Shown piece after piece: positions 9,101 to 17,217 of a DNA stretch of 21,186 nucleotides (within the stretch, counting starts at the first letter, position 1; each line of letters begins with the position of its first letter). Made by a program: the position numbers and the translations under genes. This DNA comes from Muribaculaceae bacterium (GTDB lineage: Bacteria > Bacteroidota > Bacteroidia > Bacteroidales > Muribaculaceae): positions 1 to 21,186 of the forward strand of contig VSPW01000011.1 in assembly GCA_009775535.1 (NCBI GenBank). The letters are read 5' to 3'. The notes under the pieces were generated by a model. It saw only the letters and a program-made list of their open reading frames with translations, was not told the DNA's origin and did no database searches.

Positions 9101-10596
9101 ACTTGATATACTTTTCCATTGTAGGTATATTCGTACGCAACACCCAGCACCTCATCAGCATTCAGTTGGGCCTTTATAGAAATGTATCCGAGCGTTGGGT
9201 TGAGTATATATTCGCTGGATGAAAGCAATCTTGCACTTTCCACCTTTTCATAATCCCGTCCGCCTTCGATGCCGTAAGCTTCCAGAGGCTGGAGTGCTTG
9301 AGTTACAGTGTTGATGGATCGTGCTTCAGGGTATTCGTCTTTAATGACCTGGAGAAGGTTGTTTGAGGCGTTTGCTGGGTAGGGAATGGAGTGGTTAGGT
9401 TGCCAGTAGTTGCTTGCCAGGACGGAACTTTCTGCGAGGTCCATGAACGCTACGATGTTACGTGCTTCACTGAAATTCCCATTTTTATTGGTGACCCATA
9501 CTTCTATCCTGGTGATATTTACGCCAGATGATACATAAGGAAGCTTGGATGCGAACTTGTCGTAGTTGTCGCGGAAAAATTGTCCAAGGAAGAAATGACG
9601 GTTTTGATCATATTGATCGGCGTTGACGCTGAATTTTGTGGTTTGTACACCACCTTTGGTATTTATGCTGCGAGATTCGGAGTTCTGTTGCGACACCAGG
9701 GTGGTAGCGGTCAGTTTTCCGAACTGGAATACGCCTTTTATACCAAAGAGTGCAGTGCTTCCACGTATTAGAGAAGAGCCGGTTGTCATTGAGACGTTAC
9801 CAGCTTCAAGACTCTTGACAATATCGTCTTCCTTGCCTTGGTATGATAGTTTTAGGTTCTTTGAATCGAAGTCGAATGTGGCGTCTGTGTTGTATGTCAT
9901 GTTGAATTTCATGCGGTCGCCCACAGATGCATTGATTGTGGCCTGTATCTTCTGGTCGAAGTCAAAATAAGTTTTTCTTCTGGCGGATACAGGCAGGGCC
10001 GGGTTGTCGGTCTTGTTGCTTTTTATGCCCATGGATATGAGTACCGAACCTTGGGTCTTTAACTGTACGCCTCCTGGTCCGAATATTTTTTCCAATGGTC
10101 CGATGGCAAAGTTCATGTCAAGGACATTGAATGGCTCTTTTGACTTGCTTTCAGCCAGTTCCAAGTTTCGTTTACGGTAGTATTCCTGCATTGAACGGCG
10201 TAGTTGCCAGTTATTGTACTGGCTTTCAGAAAGCATGAATGGGGTGGCGATGTCAATGTCACCCATACGGGTTCTGACTATATAGCATCCTGTTTCTGGA
10301 TCATATTCAGTGACGGTCGTTATGTTCGATGGCGTAGACAGGTCGTATGCCATTTCATCGCTCATGAGGTCTTCATAGCTTTGGGGGACTGTTTGGCGCA
10401 CAGGGAATGGCATCGAAATCGAGTCGGCAGGACTGATAGGTGGCTGTATGTACCCTGATGGCGCAGGCGGATTGACGGTTGGGTTGAAATATTGGGAAAA
10501 GGCCGTATACGCCGATGCAAGGATGATGGCGATGGTTGTCGCTATCACCCTTAAGGGTAAGAAATGTGTGTGATGGTTTTCGACGGCCGTTCTCAT
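3136..10596 (-). CDS. sprA: SprA/Sov outer-membrane translocon protein of the type 9 secretion system
   Basis: At 2486 residues it has the length of SprA (Flavobacterium) and Sov (Porphyromonas), among the longest proteins in these genomes. A signal peptide (hydrophobic core about residues 15-33, ending near AFSQ) is followed by family features: an N-terminal stretch LDMNFAIGPLEKIFGPGGVQLKTQG, repeated SprA-type domains, many aromatic beta-strand segments, and a terminal outer-membrane strand (SYGISMNLSLTR). The known family forms a very large single-chain beta-barrel that lets T9SS cargo cross the outer membrane. A strongly basic stretch occurs at about residues 1915-1940 (TRKPTTKQRKPKKF). 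ruvA lies 51 bases upstream, an arrangement I recall as common in Bacteroidota. GH16 follows by 31 bases. Gliding cannot be inferred; secretion alone is the likely role. Confidence 0.97.
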   Translation of the reverse strand: MRTAVENHHTHFLPLRVIATTIAIILASAYTAFSQYFNPTVNPPAPSGYIQPPISPADSISMPFPVRQTVPQSYEDLMSDEMAYDLSTPSNITTVTEYDPETGCYIVRTRMGDIDIATPFMLSESQYNNWQLRRSMQEYYRKRNLELAESKSKEPFNVLDMNFAIGPLEKIFGPGGVQLKTQGSVLISMGIKSNKTDNPALPVSARRKTYFDFDQKIQATINASVGDRMKFNMTYNTDATFDFDSKNLKLSYQGKEDDIVKSLEAGNVSMTTGSSLIRGSTALFGIKGVFQFGKLTATTLVSQQNSESRSINTKGGVQTTKFSVNADQYDQNRHFFLGQFFRDNYDKFASKLPYVSSGVNITRIEVWVTNKNGNFSEARNIVAFMDLAESSVLASNYWQPNHSIPYPANASNNLLQVIKDEYPEARSINTVTQALQPLEAYGIEGGRDYEKVESARLLSSSEYILNPTLGYISIKAQLNADEVLGVAYEYTYNGKVYQVGEFSGDITTTDQSLYVKMLKSTTVNPHLPMWDLMMKNVYSLGAYQVQKSNFRMQIKYLSDTTGTQINYLPIPGLNNQSILQLMNLDRIDSNEGSNPDGFFDFIEGYTILPQTGKIIFPVVEPFGSHLAQKIGNPAIASQYLYQELYDSTLTVAQQFADKNKFILTGEYQASAGSQIRLNAMNVPRGSVIVMAGGVTLVENSDYTVDYAMGIVTITNQSIIDSGQSISVTLENQSLYSTQRKTLLGLDLQYAFSKQLNIGTTLLHFSEKALTEKVNIGDEVINNTIIGFNLSYNTQFMWLTNLLNKIPTVNATAPSSINVSAEYAQLIPHKQASGSNKGSSYVDDFESTQTGIDLRSPYSWFLASTPYENGADALFPEAALSNNVDYGKNRALINWYYNDRMFTQRNSSLAPGYIRSDLKQLSNPYVREITMHEIFPYREVNYGESSTIQTLNLSFYPTERGPYNLDATNIDDQGNLLNPEKRWGGIMRKMDNTNFEQSNIEYVQFWLLSPFLDPENPNLDGGDLYLNFGEMSEDILKDGLKSYENGIPYDGSTTYLQETVWGRVSSQNSLTYSFDNATGSRSVQDVGLDGLPNDMEFTFPSYRDYLDKLRLKLSPTRIEEMQLDKFSPFNDPAGDNYHFYRGYDYDEERLSILQRYKRYNGVEGNSLAPEDADEPLYQASRSVPDVEDINQDNTLNEYERYFQYKVSIRPEDLVVGKNYITDKQVSVVLGRDGNPQEAVWYQFKIPLSDYERKVGTINDFSTIRFARIFMTGFKNVTHLRFATLELVRGEWRPYKFNLNSRGDAPANGQLDISVVNIEENSSRQPVNYVLPPGVGRQLDSGQSQAVQLNEQSMSMKLTDLAAGDARGVYRNTQHDLRNYKRLQMWVHAESLIDDATNLKSGELSMFIRLGTDVRSNYYEYEIPLVLTPHGKYSDSNADRRIVWPEDNFMDINLQALVNLKKERNKAKSEEVAGVGFGTLFTGRDPDNERNSIAVMGNPSLSDVRVMLIGVRNNSSTIKDGTVWVNELKVTDFDQSGGWALKGNVNLAMSDIATLNFGAHVETAGFGGVDQSLNSRRMDDYQQYNVAVQADLGRFLPEKVKLRAPIYYSVSKEKTTPKYNPLDQDVLLKDALDAATTRHEKDSIESYAIERTTIHSFSLSGLNFGIQSTTPKPWDPANFTLNFSFNKQTRIDPTTEYEYTNDYRGSFQYTYTPYVKGIRPFSWIKSKDKNVRFFKEWEFNLIPSNISFLTTMSRYYYEQQARSETDVMFQLPVSVSKNFLWDRQLALSWNLTKSLTVQFNSNTSARIEETAGAVNRKLFPDKYREWKDTVWQSILSMGTPWSYNQTFTAQYKAPFNKIPLIDFLSGSVNYNAIYRWDRGATIDDVKLGNTISNQSSWTMDGRMNFETLWSKIPYIKDVNKRFASTRKPTTKQRKPKKFIRTYQLKPDTTLTVKHNMRTKKVKITAVSADGSTPIAIKSRVLDANSIEILSKGDYKIKLTVLEVIKEDRSIWKEIADHTTRFVISPRSMSVRYRNSNSLSIPLFSPNVGNLLGQSFSYGPMSPGLDFAFGFTDESYVYKALDRGWLITDDGQTSPAVWSRTNELNFELTLELFKGFKVTLITNRTDNRTSQMQFMYDGVPTSFSGSYTKTHVAIATALRSSKAKNGYNSAAFNQFLANIPIVRDRVESQYQGTLYPTSGFMADNSHAGQPFDPKVGTVSTTSSDVLIPAFIAAYTGSDAKKIYLNPFPSLAHAMPNWRITYDGLINIGGLKNIFKSFVLSHAYQCTYSVGSYNSYLNWASVNGSNTMGFTLDELSGEPIPSSPFNISSVAITERFAPLIGINVTLKNNINVNAEYRDQRTLTLNTAAGQVVEASTRGLTLGAGYKIVGFNTVLKMKGSQNGVSNDLTLNANFSLQNTQALIRRIETGYTQATSGTRAINFNFTANYILSKRLTISAYFDHQVNTPIVTTSAYPTTNTSYGISMNLSLTR

Positions 10597-10647
10597 TTAT
10601 GATACTACATGCTGGCCCTATGCCTCGCCGGGCAAACGTGATTTGGA

Positions 10648-11235
10648 TCAGAGCATGGACAGCGCCTTTTTGATTGCTCCCTCGACTGTTGTTGTCGGGT
10701 CGGTCTGAAATATAGACCTTAAAGCCTTGTGTGCGGGCTGACGGTTGAATCCGAGCATCATAAGGGCCGCCAGAGCTTCATCGAATGTCGCGTTTGACGC
10801 AGAAGTGTCGGGCTGAATGAATAACGTATCGTCCTGTGGTTTTATTTTATCTTTTAGGTCAACTATTATTCTCTGTGCGGTTTTTGCGCCGATACCCTTG
10901 ACGCTTTTAAGCCTGGAATGGTCGCCGTATGCAATAACTGTCTCCAGCTCTGGTGCTGATATCGATGATAATATCATGCGCGCAGTCGATGCACCAACTC
11001 CTGATACTGCCAGTAATTCACGGAATAGGGAACGTTCACGGTTGTCAATGAATCCGAACAGTACATGTGCATCTTCCCTGATGGCCTCATGCACTAATAG
11101 CTTCGCTTTGTTATGGCCTTGAAGCGCCGTGAATGTCGGGAGTGTTATGTTCAGCAGATACCCGATGCCGGAGACATCAATTACAGCATATGTAGGTGTC
11201 AATTCGGCCAATTGGCCACTGATATATTCTATCAT
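10648..11235 (-). CDS. ruvA: Holliday junction branch migration protein RuvA
   Basis: This 195-residue protein is near the usual 190-205 residues. The N-terminal OB-fold (MIEYISGQLAELTPTYAVIDVSG..., residues 1-62) is followed by two helix-hairpin-helix motifs: LLAVSGVGASTARMILS (74-90) and LKSVKGIGAKTAQRIIVDL (109-127). After an acidic/polar linker (about 132-150), domain III (151-195, FDEALAALMMLGFNRQPAHKAL) contacts RuvB. RuvA tetramers bind the four-way junction and load the RuvB motor, which drives branch migration during recombinational repair. No ruvB or ruvC lies in the window, which is normal for this phylum. It starts 17 bases from a TATATTTG promoter box and is probably co-transcribed with sprA. 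All family landmarks are present. Confidence 0.98.
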   Translation of the reverse strand: MIEYISGQLAELTPTYAVIDVSGIGYLLNITLPTFTALQGHNKAKLLVHEAIREDAHVLFGFIDNRERSLFRELLAVSGVGASTARMILSSISAPELETVIAYGDHSRLKSVKGIGAKTAQRIIVDLKDKIKPQDDTLFIQPDTSASNATFDEALAALMMLGFNRQPAHKALRSIFQTDPTTTVEGAIKKALSML

Positions 11236-11252
11236 GATTGTTTATTATACTG

Positions 11253-11260
11253 CAAATATA
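11253..11260 (-). promoter_or_regulatory. Likely -7 promoter box for ruvA-sprA-GH16
   Basis: On the minus strand TATATTTG matches TAnnTTTG exactly, 17 bases before the ruvA start codon. I find no good TTTG 19-21 bases upstream, so the -33 element is weak. The leader would be only about 10 bases. The call rests on the exact box and its position. Confidence 0.45.
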
Positions 11261-11405
11261 CGGATATTCATTGGAATGGCCATGGGCAGAGTTGCTGCTG
11301 CAATATTTTTTACATTAAATGAAGATGTGCTTGTAAAAAATGGCCAAGAATTGTCCATTTTGGGCTATTTAACTTTTTTAGATAAAATGCAATATATATT
11401 GTAGC

Positions 11406-11413
11406 TAATTTTG
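11406..11413 (+). promoter_or_regulatory. Likely -7 promoter box for the RND efflux operon
   Basis: TAATTTTG matches TAnnTTTG and lies 96 bases before the start codon of the TolC-like gene. No clear -33 TTTG is seen at the usual spacing, which may mean an activator is needed. Transcription from it would include the hairpin at 11429-11463 in the leader. Confidence 0.5.
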
Positions 11414-11428
11414 CATCATATAAAGCGA

Positions 11429-11463
11429 TGTCCACTATTTCATTCTTTTTAGAATGATGGACA
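11429..11463 (+). repeat. Bulged hairpin / inverted repeat in the efflux operon leader
   Basis: TGTCCA and TGGACA (6 base pairs) flank a five-base bulge (CTATT, on the 5' side only) and an inner perfect 7-base-pair stem TCATTCT/AGAATGA around a TTTT loop. It lies just after the -7 box and 46 bases before the TolC-like start codon. It could fold in the leader RNA or bind a regulator as DNA. A further TGTCCA copy occurs upstream at 11352-11357. Confidence 0.55.
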
Positions 11464-11509
11464 GGCATAATATGTTACATAATAACCATATTCCATCACA
11501 CTTCCTTCA

Positions 11510-12952
11510 ATGAAGCCATTCCGTTTATTAATGTCGATATTTCTGGCCGGATCATTCTGTGCCGTAATATCGGCTCAGTCACCTTTTACATTAGATGATT
11601 GCATTAAAGTAGCATTGAGTACCAACCCAACAATCAAGGTCGCCGACATGGAAATCAGAAGGGTTGATTATTCAAAGAAAGAGACAATCGGAGCACTGTT
11701 GCCTACTATTAGTTTTGGCGGTACTTATAACCGTATGTTGGCAAAACAGGTGATGTATATGAATATGGACAAGATGGGGGCTCTTGGTGACGGTTTCGGT
11801 GACAGTGGTGACGCTCCCGATAATGGCGATACTGCGCCGGATGGAGGGAGTACAACCGCAGGTAAAGGCTCTAACGGTATAAAGATGGGCCTTGATAACT
11901 CATATTCGCTTGGTTTCCAGGCGTCAGTGCCTCTTATCGCACCGCAATTATGGAAGTCGTTAAAACTTAGTGACAGCCAGATTCTACAGACAATAGAAAA
12001 TGCACGTGCATCACGCCTATCCCTGATAAACGAGGTGAAGAATGCATATTATACACTCCTTTTGGCTGTAGATTCGCGTAAGGTGATACAGGCAAGCTAT
12101 GATATGGCAAAGCTCACACATGAGATATACCAAAAGCAGTTCCAGGCAGGTGCTGCTTCCGATTATGATGTATTGCGCACTTCAGTGGCCATGAAAAATG
12201 TTGAACCGGATTTAGTACAGTCTGAGATTGCCATCAAGCAGGCTAAACTGCAATTGCTTATACTGATGGGTATGGACGCAGATTTTCCGTTGGAAGTCGC
12301 TGGCGAACTGAGTGATTATGAGAAGACCATGTATGATGACGCCATGGGGTTATCACGTGATTATTCTGCAAACACGGAGTTGAAGCAGAATGAGTTGCAG
12401 ATTCAGGCACTTAATAATGCTCTGGATGTACAGAAGATGGCTTGGCTACCGACTTTGTCGGCTACCGCCAATTATAACTGGACTTCTATGAGTCAGGGCA
12501 ATCCATTACGTAATTTCCGGTGGTCGCCATATTCAATGGTAGGGCTTACGCTTTCTGTACCGCTTTTTGAAGGTGGCTCTAGGTATTCAAAACAGAAGCA
12601 GGCACAGATACAAGTAGATGAAATGAAATGGCAACGTGAGAATCTGGAGAGGTCCGTGTCATCACAGGTGGATTTGGCGATTGATAATATAATGCTTAAT
12701 GTAAAGCAGATTGCGTCCACTTCAGAGAGTGTAAACCAGGCTGACCGCGCCCACGATATAATGGAAAAGAGTTTCAATATAGGGGCTGCCTCATATCTGG
12801 ATTTACGTGATTCCGAACTAGCTCTAACCCAAGCCAGGTTGGCTTACTATCAGTCGATATATAATTATCTTGTGGCAAATTCATCGCTTGAATTGCTTCT
12901 TGGAAATGCTCCGATTGAAAAATATACAGATACATCAGTATTGAACCGTTAA
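11510..12952 (+). CDS. TolC-family outer-membrane efflux channel
   Basis: This 480-residue protein has a signal peptide ending near ISA-Q (residue 22), then the usual opening PFTLDDCIKVALSTNPTIKVADMEI. Two outer-membrane efflux repeats follow, with long helices (for example LVQSEIAIKQAKLQLLILMG) and the second-half motif MVGLTLSVPLFEGGSRYSKQKQAQ. Three copies form a trimeric channel that spans the outer membrane and periplasm, the exit duct of the RND pump encoded downstream. An unusual Gly/Asp-rich insert (about residues 93-123, GDGFGDSGDAPDNGD) sits after the first beta segment and is probably an extracellular loop. It is the first gene of a four-gene operon; the adaptor starts 29 bases after its stop codon. 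Confidence 0.95.
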   Translation: MKPFRLLMSIFLAGSFCAVISAQSPFTLDDCIKVALSTNPTIKVADMEIRRVDYSKKETIGALLPTISFGGTYNRMLAKQVMYMNMDKMGALGDGFGDSGDAPDNGDTAPDGGSTTAGKGSNGIKMGLDNSYSLGFQASVPLIAPQLWKSLKLSDSQILQTIENARASRLSLINEVKNAYYTLLLAVDSRKVIQASYDMAKLTHEIYQKQFQAGAASDYDVLRTSVAMKNVEPDLVQSEIAIKQAKLQLLILMGMDADFPLEVAGELSDYEKTMYDDAMGLSRDYSANTELKQNELQIQALNNALDVQKMAWLPTLSATANYNWTSMSQGNPLRNFRWSPYSMVGLTLSVPLFEGGSRYSKQKQAQIQVDEMKWQRENLERSVSSQVDLAIDNIMLNVKQIASTSESVNQADRAHDIMEKSFNIGAASYLDLRDSELALTQARLAYYQSIYNYLVANSSLELLLGNAPIEKYTDTSVLNR

Positions 12953-12981
12953 AAAAATAACACTCATCACCATAATTTAAC

Positions 12982-14013
12982 ATGAAATCACTAAGCACCA
13001 TAACCGTATCGATTGCATTTGCCATGTCTTTGGCTTCTTGTGGAGGAAAAGATGAAAATAAAGATTTGAATCATCAAAAAGATGAGCTTCCACAAGTGGA
13101 AGTAAGCAACGCTCACTCACAGCAAGTGGACCAGATTAAAGTCTATACGTCAAATATAGAGGCAGATAATACCAATAATATATCGCCATCGGCTATGAAC
13201 CGTATAAAGGAGATAAAAGTAGAGGTTGGCGACCGCGTACGCCGTGGACAGGTGCTTGTGTTGCTTGACCGCGCGAATATCGACCAGCTTAAGGTACGTC
13301 TGGACAATGCTGAACGTGAATATAACAGAGCTGTCCAGTTGTTGGAAATCGGTGCAGGCACACAGCAGAGTGTGGATCAGTTGAAGACAGAACTCGATGC
13401 CGCGCGGACACAGTATGACAATATGATGGAAAATACGGTGCTGACATCTCCGATCAACGGAGTGGTTACTGCCAGGAACTATGATCCGGGAGATATGAGC
13501 GGATCGCAGCCTATCCTCACGGTGGGCCAGCTTTCGCCAATAGTAAAGGCCATGATTAATGTTACGGAGAACGATATGTCTTTGGTGAAAGTAGGCATGC
13601 CTGTAAAGGTTACATTCGATGCCTATCCAGGAGAAGTCTTTACAGCAAAGGTATCGCGCATATATCCGACTGTCGACACCTCCACGCGCACATTCAAGGC
13701 AGAAGTGGATATAAATAACCCTGGGGAAAGGATTCGTCCTGGAATGTTTGGCAGGGTTGAAATCAGCCTGGGCACTCAGGAAAACGTTGTTGTGCCAGAC
13801 CGTGCGATTGTGAAGCAGACAGGCTCAGGCAATAGGTATGTATATGTATACAGCAACGGGAAAGTAGCTTACAATAAGGTTGAGCTTGGACAGCGTATGG
13901 GCGATTCCTATGAACTGCTGTCTGGGGTGGAAAACGGCGACACTGTAGTTGTTGCCGGACAGTCAAGATTGGCTGACGGTGTGGCTGTTCAGATAGTAAA
14001 CCGCGCAGAGTGA
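12982..14013 (+). CDS. RND efflux periplasmic adaptor lipoprotein (membrane fusion protein)
   Basis: This 343-residue protein has a lipoprotein signal with lipobox LASC (Cys20), so it is anchored to the inner membrane. The two halves of the lipoyl-like domain are visible: GDRVRRGQVLVLLDRA (83-98) and NTVLTSPINGVVTARNYDPGD (151-171). They flank a short alpha-hairpin (about 99-150, with LKVRLDNAEREYNRAVQLL). A beta-barrel follows (about 185-262, ending NPGERIRPGMFGRVE), then the membrane-proximal domain to the end. The protein bridges the TolC-like channel and the RND pump. It is the middle gene of the operon, 29 bases after the channel gene and 51 bases before the pump gene. The substrates of the pump cannot be read from it. 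Confidence 0.95.
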   Translation: MKSLSTITVSIAFAMSLASCGGKDENKDLNHQKDELPQVEVSNAHSQQVDQIKVYTSNIEADNTNNISPSAMNRIKEIKVEVGDRVRRGQVLVLLDRANIDQLKVRLDNAEREYNRAVQLLEIGAGTQQSVDQLKTELDAARTQYDNMMENTVLTSPINGVVTARNYDPGDMSGSQPILTVGQLSPIVKAMINVTENDMSLVKVGMPVKVTFDAYPGEVFTAKVSRIYPTVDTSTRTFKAEVDINNPGERIRPGMFGRVEISLGTQENVVVPDRAIVKQTGSGNRYVYVYSNGKVAYNKVELGQRMGDSYELLSGVENGDTVVVAGQSRLADGVAVQIVNRAE

Positions 14014-14064
14014 TACGGCATGTGATCAACATAAGAAACGGAAACTGATATATATAATAGATAA

Positions 14065-17000
14065 ATGAGCATATATTCAAGTGCGGTAAAGCGTCCTATC
14101 ATGACCACCCTGTGTTTTATAGCGGTGGCTATAATGGGTATCTTCTCCCTGTCGAAGCTACCTATTGACCTTTATCCAGATATAGATACAAATACCATTA
14201 TGGTTATGACCACCTATCAGGGTGCGTCTGCGCAGGATATAGAGCAGAATGTTACACGTCCGCTCGAGAACACTCTCAATGCTGTCGAGAACCTTAAGCA
14301 CATAACATCAAAATCCCGCGAAAATATCTCCGTGATAACACTCGAGTTTGAATATGGTAAGGATATAGACGTGCTTACCAACGACGTGCGGGACAAGCTA
14401 GATATGGTGAGCTCTATGCTCCCTGATGATGCTGAGACTCCTATAATCTTTAAGTTCAGTACCGACATGATTCCAATTGTGCTTCTGTCGGTTCAGGCAG
14501 ATGAAAGTATGCCTGGTCTGTATAAGATACTTGATGATGCCGTGGCCAATCCTCTGGCGAGGGTGGACGGTGTCGGTTCTGTTTCAATCTCGGGTGCACC
14601 GAAGCGTGAAATACATATATATGTTGACCCTACACGCCTGGAGGCATACCATCTCACAATAGAGCAGATTTCATCCATTGTGGCAGCCGAGAACAGGAAT
14701 GTGCCTGGAGGTTCGTTTGATATAGGAACTGAGACATATTCACTGCGTGTGCAGGGCGAGTTTTCGTCATCAGATCAGATGAGGAATATAGTAGTGGGCT
14801 CTTATCAGGGACGTAACATCTATCTTAGTGATGTCGCCCGTATTGATGACTCTCTTGAAGAACGTGCCCAGCAGACGTACAACAATGGGGTTAAAGGTGC
14901 GATGATCGTGATACAGAAGCAATCAGGCGCGAATTCCGTAGAAATATCCAATAAGGTTATGGAGATGTTGCCTTCGCTTCAGAAACGTTTGCCTTCGGAT
15001 GTGAAATTAGGTGTCATTGTAGATACTTCGGATAATATCCGCAATACGATTGCATCTCTTGTCGAGACAATACTGTATGCCCTCCTGTTTGTAGTCATTG
15101 TGGTGTTTGTGTTCCTTGGAAGGTGGCGTGCTACCATGATTGTGGCAATCACAATCCCTATTTCGCTCATCGCATCGTTCATATACCTTGCAATGACTGG
15201 CAATACCCTGAATATCGTTTCCCTTTCGGCACTGTCCATATCGATCGGTATGGTGGTCGATGATGCGATAGTCGTACTTGAAAATGTCACCACGCATATT
15301 GAACGTGGCAGTGATCCGAAGCAGGCGGCAATACACGGGACAAATGAGGTTGCTGTATCTGTTATCGCATCGACACTTACACTTATTGCGGTGTTCTTCC
15401 CGCTGACACTTGTGACCGGTATGACAGGTGTACTGTTCCAGCAGCTTGGATGGATGGTAACCATAATGATGATAATTTCTACAGTATGTGCACTTTCGCT
15501 TACACCTATGCTTTGCTCATTGCTTTTGCGCCGGAATGTAAAGCATGGACGGATATATAACACTTTGTATACACCGATACAGCGTGCCCTTGATTCTTTC
15601 GACAATGGATATGCAAAGTTGTTGCAGCTTGTCGTTTCCCATAAAATTGTCACAGTTATAATATGTGTCGGTATATTTGTGGGCTCGCTGATGCTTGTCA
15701 AGCATGTCGGATCAGAGTTTTTCCCGACATCAGATGATGCACGTCTTGGTGTATCCTTGGAAATGCCGATCGGTACACGTGTAGAGGTGTCGCAAGAGGC
15801 CACATCGCGTCTTGTTGAAGAATGGCGGGGAAAATATCCGGAAATTAAGGTCATCAACTATACTACAGGCCAGGCCTCAAGCGACAATACGTTTGCCTCG
15901 CTTAACGATAATGGTACGCATATAGTATCGATGAATATACGCCTTACGGACCCTGGTGAACGCGAACGCGGCATTACCGATATTGCGCAGTCAATGCGTA
16001 ACGATCTTAAGCGCTATCCTGAATTCAAGAAGGCACAGGTAAATGTGGGTGGTATGCGTGGCGGAAGTATGAGCGGACAGGCATCTATCGATTACGAGAT
16101 ATACGGTTATGATTTTGCTGCTACCGATTCTGTCGCTCAGCAACTTAAGCGTGTACTTGAAGGAATTGAAGGCACAGCCGACGTAATGATCTCACGTTCT
16201 GACTACCAGCCTGAATATCAGGTGGATTTCGATCGTGAAAAACTTGCCATATATGGATTGAACCTTACCACTGCGGCAAATTACCTCAGAAACCGTATAA
16301 ACGGTTCTACTGCATCCTATTTCCGTGAGGATGGTGAGGAATACGACATAAAGGTGATGTATGCTCCGGAAAGCCGTACCTCGATAGAGGATATTGAGAA
16401 TATACTTATCTATAGTTCCGCTGGGAATGCCGTGCGTATAAGGGATGTGGGCCGCGTTGTGGAGCGCTTCAATCCGCCTACAATCGAGCGAAAGGACCGT
16501 GAGCGCATAATCACTGTTTCTACCATTGTCCAGGGCGTACCGATGAGTGAGGTCGTTGCCGCCTCACAGGCCGGCATTGACAAAATGGATATACCACAGG
16601 GGATTTCCATTGAATTGTCAGGTAGCTATGAAGACCAGCAGGATTCGTTTGGCGATCTACTGACATTGGCAGTGCTGATTATTATTCTGGTATATATTGT
16701 GATGGCTGCACAGTTTGAGAGCTACACATATCCGGGTATTATCATGTCATCTTTGCTGTTCGCATTCTCAGGTGTGTTCATAATACTGTTCATTACAGGA
16801 CACACGCTTAACGTTATGTCAATGATTGGCGCCATAATGCTAATTGGTATAGTTGTAAAGAACGGTATCGTGCTCATTGACTATATCTCCCTTAACCGAG
16901 AGCGTGGCATGTCAATACGGTCATCGGTAGTGCTTGGCGGAAAGTCCCGTCTACGTCCTGTTGTGATGACCACACTGACCACTATCCTGGGTATGGTGCC

Positions 17001-17196
17001 TATGGCAATAGGTACAGGCCAGGGCTCTGAAATGTGGAGGCCGATGGGCGTTGCCGTTATTGGCGGCCTTACGTTCTCAACGATTCTTACGCTATTGTTT
17101 GTCCCTGTGATGTACTGCATATTTGCATCTACTGGGGTGAAGAGACAGCGTCGCAAGATACACGCTGCGCTAAAAGCCAAAGAAGAAAAGCAATAA
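14065..17196 (+). CDS. AcrB/MexB-type RND multidrug efflux pump (HAE-1 family)
   Basis: At 1043 residues it matches AcrB in length. The opening (SSAVKRPIMTTLCFIAVAIMG, then LPIDLYPDIDTNTIMV) is typical of RND pumps. The proton-relay residues are present: Asp399-Asp400 in TM4 (SIGMVVDDAIVVLENV) and Lys932 in TM10 (IGIVVKNGIVLIDYI). It has 12 membrane helices in two groups with two large periplasmic porter/docking regions. The pump uses proton import to push amphipathic compounds, such as drugs, detergents or bile salts, into the outer-membrane channel. The DD/K pattern places it in the hydrophobe/amphiphile group rather than the heavy-metal group. A small PII-like gene follows 21 bases downstream. 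A specific substrate is not inferable. Confidence 0.97.
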   Translation: MSIYSSAVKRPIMTTLCFIAVAIMGIFSLSKLPIDLYPDIDTNTIMVMTTYQGASAQDIEQNVTRPLENTLNAVENLKHITSKSRENISVITLEFEYGKDIDVLTNDVRDKLDMVSSMLPDDAETPIIFKFSTDMIPIVLLSVQADESMPGLYKILDDAVANPLARVDGVGSVSISGAPKREIHIYVDPTRLEAYHLTIEQISSIVAAENRNVPGGSFDIGTETYSLRVQGEFSSSDQMRNIVVGSYQGRNIYLSDVARIDDSLEERAQQTYNNGVKGAMIVIQKQSGANSVEISNKVMEMLPSLQKRLPSDVKLGVIVDTSDNIRNTIASLVETILYALLFVVIVVFVFLGRWRATMIVAITIPISLIASFIYLAMTGNTLNIVSLSALSISIGMVVDDAIVVLENVTTHIERGSDPKQAAIHGTNEVAVSVIASTLTLIAVFFPLTLVTGMTGVLFQQLGWMVTIMMIISTVCALSLTPMLCSLLLRRNVKHGRIYNTLYTPIQRALDSFDNGYAKLLQLVVSHKIVTVIICVGIFVGSLMLVKHVGSEFFPTSDDARLGVSLEMPIGTRVEVSQEATSRLVEEWRGKYPEIKVINYTTGQASSDNTFASLNDNGTHIVSMNIRLTDPGERERGITDIAQSMRNDLKRYPEFKKAQVNVGGMRGGSMSGQASIDYEIYGYDFAATDSVAQQLKRVLEGIEGTADVMISRSDYQPEYQVDFDREKLAIYGLNLTTAANYLRNRINGSTASYFREDGEEYDIKVMYAPESRTSIEDIENILIYSSAGNAVRIRDVGRVVERFNPPTIERKDRERIITVSTIVQGVPMSEVVAASQAGIDKMDIPQGISIELSGSYEDQQDSFGDLLTLAVLIIILVYIVMAAQFESYTYPGIIMSSLLFAFSGVFIILFITGHTLNVMSMIGAIMLIGIVVKNGIVLIDYISLNRERGMSIRSSVVLGGKSRLRPVVMTTLTTILGMVPMAIGTGQGSEMWRPMGVAVIGGLTFSTILTLLFVPVMYCIFASTGVKRQRRKIHAALKAKEEKQ

Positions 17197-17217
17197 CCAA
17201 AAATCTGTAATTGGAAA

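Noticed and set aside
3136..10596. Possible frameshift or split in the very long sprA gene
   Set aside because: The frame is unbroken and both the signal peptide and the final outer-membrane strand are present; the length is normal for SprA.
14979..15857. 292-codon open frame on the minus strand within the RND pump gene
   Set aside because: It lies entirely opposite a strongly conserved pump region with the DD proton-relay motif; the protein is low in recognisable features and is an antisense shadow.
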